64,000 nt of DNA, taken from contig CP060764.1 of NCBI GenBank assembly GCA_023205875.1, forward strand, positions 434,001 to 498,000. The letters run 5' to 3'. The notes under the pieces are model-generated. The model searched no databases and had not been told where the DNA came from. It worked only from the letters and a program-made list of their open reading frames with translations. A program made the translations under genes and the position numbers. Numbering within the stretch: position 1 is the stretch's first letter; every line of letters starts with the position of its first letter. The DNA comes from Chloropicon primus (lineage: Eukaryota > Chlorophyta > Chloropicophyceae > Chloropicales > Chloropicaceae). Of this stretch, positions 58,862-64,000 are shown one piece after another.

Positions 58862-59012
58862 ATACCTATATCGTCTGTATATTATACAATTACACATATT
58901 CTAGTGAACAAGGGACAGTTGCCTGTCGTTAAATATCAGGTGGCTCGTGCTCCGCAAGCCATTGGCCCCCCCTGCTACCCCGCTGAAAACCGAGCGGCCC
59001 CGTGACGAGAGC

Positions 59013-59663
59013 CTAGCCCAGGTTCTCGAAATCAAGGCAGATCTTCTCAATGGTCTGAATGGCTTTCTTCCTCCTCTCCCTTCCCTCTCCCTGCACGTCG
59101 ACCAGATCGAGCTCCAGCATTTTCTGTGTCAAGAGTTCCTGCAGCCTCAGCCGTTGAGTCGCAGTCGAGCTGCCGTTGCTGAGCGCCGCCTTGGCCTCCA
59201 CCTCGAGAGGTTTGATGGAATCCAAGATCTCATCCAGCTTGCTCTTCGGCCCCCCCTTGGCCTCCCCAGGTGCAGGCTCCGCCTCCGGTGGAGTCCAACT
59301 CGGGTTTCCAACGATGACCAACTTGTTGAACTGCTTCACCCCAAGAAGCACGAGCTGGTCGTCGTCCGCGCGAGGCCTCCCCCGGAAGAACACCTTGAGG
59401 GCCTCCGGAGGAAGCTGCGTCGCATGCTCCACCGCCACCTTCACATCCAATATTGTGCTCCGCTCCGTCGCCTACAAACCATTGGGGTATCGTTTCGTTC
59501 ATCAGCACAACAACGACACGATAACGAGATTGAGAACGAGAACGCACTTGAGTGGTCAGTCCAAAAACGGAGACGGAAGTCGAGGAATCCTTTCTCCGCG
59601 GCCATTCTCATTCCTTACGTCGAAGTCATACTCCTTTCCCTTGTAAGCTATGGTGAGCTTCAT
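59013..59663 (-). CDS. BAG-domain co-chaperone with ubiquitin-like domain (BAG1-type)
   Basis: Two exons (59619-59663 and 59013-59471; phase 0; donor GTAAGG, acceptor TTGTAG) give 167 aa. The first exon supplies the first strand-hairpin of a ubiquitin-like domain (MKLTIAYKGKEYDFD), completed by ATERSTILDVKVAVEHATQL through KLVIVGN. A linker leads to a C-terminal BAG domain at ~90-165 (LDEILDSIKPLEVEAKAAL; KKAIQTIEKICLDFENL). The order matches plant BAG1-4 and animal BAG1, nucleotide-exchange factors of cytosolic Hsp70 that link it to the proteasome. Convergent with GT29, 151 bp apart. Confidence 0.9.
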
Positions 59664-59728
59664 CGTGATCGTGATCGTGGTCGTCCGCCCTGCTCCTGCT
59701 GCTCTGCGCCGTTCTCTGCACTGGAGCG

Positions 59729-59754
59729 AGGACGAGGACGAGGACGAGGGGAAG
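59729..59754 (+). repeat. (GACGAG)n repeat upstream of PRMT6
   Basis: Sense-strand hexanucleotide tract ~207 bp before the PRMT6 ATG. A second short run follows at ~59778-59790. Confidence 0.8.
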
Positions 59755-59837
59755 GAGGAGAAGGAGAAGGGAAGTGGAGGACGAGGACGAGGGAGGACGG
59801 GAGGGAGGGAGGAACAGACGGAAGTGTTGTGTTCTCT

Positions 59838-59892
59838 TGTTTCGAAAGAGCCGTCGCTTGAAAGGAACGGCGGTCTGGTGAGGTTTCGAGGA
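59838..59892 (+). promoter_or_regulatory. Promoter-linked dispersed element, copy 11 (PRMT6)
   Basis: TTTCGAAAGAGCC, GTCGCTTGAAAGGAACGGCG, GTCTGGTGAGGTTTCGAGG. The most regular copy, only ~69 bp before the ATG. Confidence 0.75.
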
Positions 59893-59960
59893 AGCGGAAC
59901 GAGAAGGAGGGGTACGAAGGGAAGGAAGGAGGCTCAGTGACAAAGAGGGGAGGGAAGACG

Positions 59961-60890
59961 ATGGCGGACAAGTACTTCGAGTCGTACGACGATATTAACG
60001 TCCATAGGTTGATGCTCGAGGACAAGCCGAGGACGGAAGCCTACAAGAAAGCCTTTGAGAGCCTGGGGAAGGACCTCAAGGGCAAGGTGGTTCTGGACGT
60101 GGGGGCGGGGACGGGAATACTGTCCCTGTTTGCGGCGAAATGCGGTGCGGCGAGGGTCTACGCGGTGGAGGCGTCGGGCATCGCGGCTCACACCCAGGAA
60201 GTTGTGGCGGAGAACAACCTTCAGGAAGTCGTGCGGGTGCTGCAATGCAAAATAGAAGACGCGGGGGACATCATTAAGGAGAAGGTGGACGTCATCGTGA
60301 GCGAGTGGATGGGTTTTTACCTCTTGCACGAGTCGATGTTGGGATCGGTGCTGACGGCCAGGGACATGTTTCTTAAGCCGGGGGGGCTGATCTTGCCTCG
60401 CACTGCCAAGCTCTACGCGTCGCCCATCAACATGGAGAAGTACTGCAACGACAGGTTCATGTTTTGGACGGACGTCTACGGCTTTTCGATGCAGACTTTC
60501 ATCGCTGCGGAGGCTCAAGCAATGCTCGGGGCGCCGGTCATCGAGAATGTGGAGAGAATGTCGCTGCTGTCCGAGCCCCAACTCGTGAAGGAGATAGACT
60601 GCCAGACTGCAAAGCCGGAGGACCTCAAGGCTTTCTCTCAAGAATTGAAGTTCGTCGCCAGAAAAGAAGGGATCTGCCACGGGTTTTGCTTCTGGTTCGA
60701 TTGTCATTTTGAGAACGGGGTCGTTTTGTCCACCGCGCCAGGCAAGCCACACACCCACTGGAAGCAAGCGACCTTGATGCTGCCCGAGATGCTCCAGTCC
60801 ATCCCAAACGTCGTCAGGCTGGATTGCAAGGTGGGGTTCGTGCAGAGTGAAGCGAACGAGAGGCAGTACCAAATCACGCTCGAGATGTGA
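59961..60890 (+). CDS. PRMT6: Protein arginine N-methyltransferase, PRMT6-like
   Basis: A 309-aa type I PRMT. Motifs in order: YFESYDDINVHRLMLED (alpha-Y/alpha-Z), SAM-binding VVLDVGAGTGILSLFAA, the acidic Glu after motif I (AVEAS), the double-E loop SEWMGFYLLHESML, and the THW loop (HTHWKQA). The lack of N-terminal extensions and the short length are typical of PRMT6, which makes asymmetric dimethylarginine on histone H3R2 and other nuclear proteins. PRMT1 differs in several of these loops, so PRMT6 is the better name. The ATG at 59961 is the first in frame. Confidence 0.9.
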   Translation: MADKYFESYDDINVHRLMLEDKPRTEAYKKAFESLGKDLKGKVVLDVGAGTGILSLFAAKCGAARVYAVEASGIAAHTQEVVAENNLQEVVRVLQCKIEDAGDIIKEKVDVIVSEWMGFYLLHESMLGSVLTARDMFLKPGGLILPRTAKLYASPINMEKYCNDRFMFWTDVYGFSMQTFIAAEAQAMLGAPVIENVERMSLLSEPQLVKEIDCQTAKPEDLKAFSQELKFVARKEGICHGFCFWFDCHFENGVVLSTAPGKPHTHWKQATLMLPEMLQSIPNVVRLDCKVGFVQSEANERQYQITLEM

Positions 60891-60987
60891 ACGCAGGCAG
60901 GCGCGCGCGTCTTTTGATTCGGCGCCGCAGCACTAGCAAAATAAAACAAAGCCCCTTTATTTATTTACACCCACGAAAATCTAGGAA

Positions 60988-61758
60988 TCAGTCAGACTTC
61001 TTGGACGGCGGTGGAGGTTTCCTCCTGTGCACCTCGGTTTGGGCCGAGGTCGTGCTTCCACCCCGGACGGGGTGGCTCTCCCTCTCCTCCATGTACGCCT
61101 GGTGCGGCCGCTGCACCACCCTTTCCTCTTCTTCCTTTTCTCCCTCCTCCCCTGCCATCCAAGTGGACGCCGTGCTCACTATGGTTTGAGTCACCTGCTG
61201 GCCCATCGCGGAAACGGCGTTCCAGACGCTGCCGACGGTATCTGACAGCGACGCAGGCTGGCTCTGAGTCTGCCCCCCCGTTCGAGCTCCCGCGTAACCA
61301 GCTGCGCCTGCGCCGGAGAGCATGCCCGTTATCGGCGAAAAGCACGTAGGCGTCTGCTCTTGCAAGGCCTCGTGGAAGATCTGCTCCTGCATCCTCCGGG
61401 CCATCATCTCATCCGTCCTGATTTGTGTGTCCCGCTCGAGTATCGGGTGCTGGCGGGGAACCTCGAAGGCGGGGCCCCCACCGACGGCAGGCTCAGGCGG
61501 TTCAGAGTCTTTCACCATCTCCAGCATCGCTTCTATGGCCGCCTCCAAGTCCCCCTCCTGAGCCTCCAGAACAATCTCCAGGGTCTTTCGTTTCGATCCC
61601 AAGGGCAAAAGCAGGAGCAAGGGTCAGCACGACCGCGAGAGACGGAACGGATTGGAACGAGCGGCAATCCAAGAGGAAGTCCAAACTGATCACGTGAGAG
61701 GAACCCTCCTTCTTACCTCGTACTCCACGCCAGGGAACATGCTCTCCAGCGTGTCCAT
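60988..61758 (-). CDS. CUE-domain protein
   Basis: Two exons (61717-61758 and 60988-61584; phase 0; donor GTAAGA, acceptor CGAAAG with a weak pyrimidine tract) give 212 aa. Joining the exons completes a CUE ubiquitin-binding domain at residues ~1-36: MDTLESMFPGVEYETLEIVL then EAQEGDLEAAIEAMLEM, with the MFP and final Leu-rich motif of the family. The remainder has a helix (RTDEMMARRMQEQIFHEAL), a Gly/Ser/Thr-rich segment and a basic Pro-rich tail. CUE proteins bind ubiquitin in trafficking, ERAD or autophagy. No second domain names the exact role. Convergent with PRMT6, 97 bp apart. Confidence 0.8.
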
Positions 61759-62047
61759 GGTTGATCAAACGGCAAGCCAGCCACGACCCGGCCCCGCGCT
61801 CTCCCCCCCCTCCCTCGCCCTTCTCTCTGCCACTTTTTCGTGACACCACTAAGCAGCAGTATAATCTCTCCGAGCTCGACCAAGGCGCCAAACGAGCCGA
61901 CCAAGGCGTAAGTGTGGAAAGACCTCGAGACGCACTATCACTCAGATCCCCCCAGGGCCTCGACGACGAACCTCTCCCCCTCTGCTGCCAAGTATTCCCT
62001 CGCCGTTGGCCTCTTCCTCTTCCTCTTCCTCACCAAACCAGGCTTGA

Positions 62048-62098
62048 GTTGACTTGAATCCGCGTCAAACGTATCAAGCGAGGGCTCTTTCGAAAGAT
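62048..62098 (-). promoter_or_regulatory. Promoter-linked dispersed element, copy 10 (CUE gene)
   Basis: On the gene strand: ATCTTTCGAAAGAGCC, CTCGCTTGATACG, TTTGACGCGGATTCAAG. It is ~290 bp before the ATG. Confidence 0.6.
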
Positions 62099-62368
62099 CC
62101 CGAGCCGATCTATCGCTTCACGCCAACCACTTCCTTTCCCCTCCGGCCGCGGCCGCTCCCCCTTCCATCAAAGGTCTCCTCTCCCCCCCTCTCCCTTCGA
62201 GGCCTCCGGGGTTGTCGATTGAGGGAGCGGAGCTGAAAACGTTATGAAAGAGAAAACCTCGGAACGCCGCGGCGAGGGACACTTGAAGGTAAGGTTTGTG
62301 TTGGAGGTGGCGCCCGAGGAGAGCGGTGAGGGAGGGGAGGGGTCGCGTGGCACACGCATCGCGTCTCG

Positions 62369-62420
62369 GTCTTTCCAAAGACCCCTCCCTCGACAAGAAT
62401 GGCGGAGTATGAGGCCTGAC
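62369..62420 (+). promoter_or_regulatory. Promoter-linked dispersed element, copy 12 (four-span membrane protein)
   Basis: TCTTTCCAAAGACCCC, TCCCTCGACAAGAATGGCGG, AGTATGAGGCCTGA. More degenerate than the others but with the same block order, ~125 bp before the ATG. Confidence 0.45.
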
Positions 62421-62544
62421 TCGTTGTCGTTTTGTCGTTTTGTCGTTTGTCGTTTTCTTTGGGGCATGATGTCACGTACAGGAGCACGAGGCAAGAGGTC
62501 CGCGCGTTCGGAGGGAAGAGGGCTGCTGACTGCTGCGAGTGACG

Positions 62545-63183
62545 ATGTCGCAGCCTGGTGCGAGTCCAGGGACTCGCTTTAACTTGAAGAACATTCTGGG
62601 GAGCAAGCCTCCGACCATGAACACGGGGAGGCAGGTCCCGAACAGCGCGGGGGGGAGGGAGAAGTGCTGCCTGTGCTTCGACCTCCGAGTGGGGGTCATC
62701 ACGATTGCGGGGATCTACACCACCCTGTACCTGATAAACGTCGCGAACATGGTGACGAACTCTCTGGGCTGGCAGATGAGGTCCAAGGGCTGGCAGGGCT
62801 TCGACATCTTCTGCGTCGTGGTCGGGCTTCCCCTCTGCGCGGTGGGGCTCTACGGCGCCATCAAGAAGAGGCCCAGGTTCGTGTACGCGTACTTCCTCTT
62901 CAACGTTGTGTACTCCATCATGGCTTTCTTGGCCTCGATCGCGCTCTTGGTCCAGATCGGCCGAGGCGGGGTGAACGAAGACTTCATGAACAAGTGCATG
63001 AACGACCCCGGCCTTGATTACGAAAAGTGCAAGGAGGCCTCGAAGGTCACGCTAGGGGTCACAGGGGCCTTCAACTTCCTCTTCGCCTTTGTCCAGATTT
63101 ACTGGACTTACGTCATCCGAAGGTTCTACATGCAGATCTTGATCCAGAACGCCGGCAACTTTTCCAGCTACATGCAGGTCTAA
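62545..63183 (+). CDS. Four-span membrane protein of unknown function
   Basis: A 212-aa protein. A ~40-residue polar N-terminus ends in a Cys cluster (REKCCLCFDLRVG). Four hydrophobic spans follow (VGVITIAGIYTTLYLINVAN; FDIFCVVVGLPLCAVGLYGA; YAYFLFNVVYSIMAFLASIA; LGVTGAFNFLFAFVQIYWTY). The loop between spans 3 and 4 has two Cys (NKCMNDPGLDYEKC), as in tetraspan/LAPTM-type proteins. The C-terminus ends SYMQV, a possible tyrosine sorting signal. No family-defining motif is recognised. Location in an endosomal or plasma membrane is inference. Confidence 0.75.
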   Translation: MSQPGASPGTRFNLKNILGSKPPTMNTGRQVPNSAGGREKCCLCFDLRVGVITIAGIYTTLYLINVANMVTNSLGWQMRSKGWQGFDIFCVVVGLPLCAVGLYGAIKKRPRFVYAYFLFNVVYSIMAFLASIALLVQIGRGGVNEDFMNKCMNDPGLDYEKCKEASKVTLGVTGAFNFLFAFVQIYWTYVIRRFYMQILIQNAGNFSSYMQV

Positions 63184-63615
63184 GTTGTGCGAGCCGGGGG
63201 GTCTGCAGGAGAGCCAAGCAGGCAGCTGTGCTCTGCGGCTCGCCCGTCTCTCTGTGCGCGCGTTCGGTGCCCGTGTCTGGGTGTACGGCGCCGAGGGGGA
63301 CACTTCGTCCCGCTTCGAGTAGTCCCAAGTCCCGGGTTCCGAGGAGGGCAGCCCTGCCGCCATCCACCCACACCATCGAACACCATCGAACACCAAACCT
63401 GTCACAAAATCTGTTGAAGAGACACAAGCTTTCTCCTCACTGGGAAACCCAAACCTTGTAATGAACCAAAGTCTTTGGAAGATCGAGTCATCCGCGGCCG
63501 GCGACGTGAGAGCTCTTGGGCCCGGGCTCCCACTCCACGACACAAGCTCGTGAGCCGGGTTGACTCATCAGCATCATCAATCGAAACTCAATCGAAAGAG
63601 GGCATCTCTCTCTCT
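63184..63615. other. 3' flank of the four-span membrane-protein gene
   Basis: No gene is seen in these ~430 bp. A TGTAA motif near 63458 could be its polyadenylation signal. Confidence 0.4.
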
Positions 63616-63893
63616 CTATCTATCGAACCCGTCCACCTCCACTCCATTTCCTGTGGAAACCGAAACCACGGCAGGAGCCCAAGCCTCTTGGAAGGTCTTG
63701 AGGTCCAAGCGTGGGCCTCCATCCAATCCCTTGATGCACTGGGCCGTGATCCTGGACTTGGACGGCATCTTGGACGAGATTCTGATAGAGGAAAAGAAGA
63801 AAAGGACGGGCGAAGGAGCCAAAGGAGAGGAGAGAGGAGGTCGACCCTTGGGACGTCGAGGAGGGTGACGAGGTCGTCGTGCCTTTCATCGTC
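63616..63893 (-). other. Possible exon(s) of a minus-strand gene continuing past the window
   Basis: On the minus strand a strong pyrimidine tract ending CTATCAG (about 63796-63822) precedes an open frame. In one phase it reads KMPSKSRITAQCIKGLDGGP and then stops after GNGVEVDGFDR. An ATG (~63889) with a Ser/Thr-rich frame lies upstream, but no consensus donor joins them. I do not recognise the product. Confidence 0.2.
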
Positions 63894-64000
63894 CCTTCGT
63901 ACTCGAACCGGAGAGGGACAGGGAGAGGGACGGAGTGACTCTCTCGAACACCTCGGCGCGCAGTTTTTTTTTTCTTTTTTTTTGGAGGGGAGGGTGTTGT

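Larger units (their letters stand above)
61759..62544. other. Divergent promoter region of the CUE and four-span membrane-protein genes
   Basis: These ~790 bp hold two promoter-element copies, one per gene, in opposite orientations. A direct repeat of GTCGTTTT occurs near 62426-62457. No gene is seen. Confidence 0.5.

Noticed and set aside
1-64000. Transposons, virus-derived elements, tRNA or rRNA genes, CRISPR arrays
   Set aside because: No reverse transcriptase, transposase or integrase motifs, no long terminal or inverted repeats flanking coding DNA, no tRNA-like box pairs and no spaced repeat array were seen.

Overview
This is a gene-dense, GC-rich stretch of a eukaryotic nuclear genome. 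I place 31 protein genes with fair to high confidence, plus two doubtful ones, in 64 kb (about one per 2 kb). Most are single-exon. The 15 introns I could place are short (90-261 bp), with GTGAGT or GTAAG donors and CAG-type acceptors, and most lie near the 5' ends of genes. Several proteins carry Ser/Arg/Ala-rich transit-peptide-like N-termini with no leading signal peptide (rhodanese, NFU, YGGT, alpha/beta hydrolase). Others belong to cilia (CFAP144, an RSP2-like radial spoke protein, TBC1D31), and there is a plant-type GT29 glycosyltransferase. Together these suggest a green alga with a primary plastid and flagellar genes, possibly a small prasinophyte-grade alga. That placement is inference. 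I saw no transposon, virus copy, tRNA, rRNA or CRISPR array.

Layout. 1-5.6 kb: the 3' part of NAT10 (18S rRNA/tRNA cytidine acetyltransferase) facing 2-oxoglutarate dehydrogenase E1. 5.9-10.8 kb: a doubtful exon, a new four-exon 88-aa gene divergent from CFAP144, then a TRAIP-like RING ligase. 10.9-18.1 kb: a type I membrane protein, a plastid rhodanese, an AZG purine permease, a Nudix CoA pyrophosphatase and the Pol I/III subunit AC40. 18.6-31.5 kb: a BAG6-like ubiquitin-domain protein, a plastid alpha/beta-fold protein and a 2,906-aa BEACH-WD40 protein. 32.1-43.1 kb: TBC1D31, plastid NFU, a glycolipid-transfer protein, RSP2-like, a tail-anchored SNARE-like protein and YGGT. 43.5-48.7 kb: a cysteine-rich multi-pass receptor-like protein, an NC2-alpha-like histone-fold protein and a LAMMER/CLK kinase. 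49.9-56.4 kb: condensin SMC4, a centromeric histone H3 and RAD6. 56.5-63.2 kb: a small three-exon secreted protein, a GT29 sialyltransferase-like enzyme, a BAG co-chaperone, PRMT6, a CUE protein and a four-span membrane protein.

From about 36 kb onward genes mostly alternate in strand, giving many convergent pairs with very short spacers and divergent pairs sharing promoters. Most genes are unrelated in function. Loose themes are chromosome biology (SMC4, CenH3, RAD6, TRAIP), cilia (CFAP144, TBC1D31, RSP2-like) and ubiquitin/chaperone adaptors (BAG6-like, BAG, CUE, RAD6, TRAIP).

Two observations stand out. First, the centromeric H3 has an insertion of about 85 residues, predicted helical/coiled-coil, in loop 1 of the histone fold. 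Loop 1 is part of the centromere-targeting region. Second, a dispersed, degenerate element of about 50-65 bp, built on CTTTCGAAAG plus CGCTTGAAAGGAACGG plus GGTGAGGATT, recurs at about a dozen promoters. It always lies on the strand of the downstream gene, about 70-310 bp before its start codon. It looks like an undescribed promoter or 5'-leader module.
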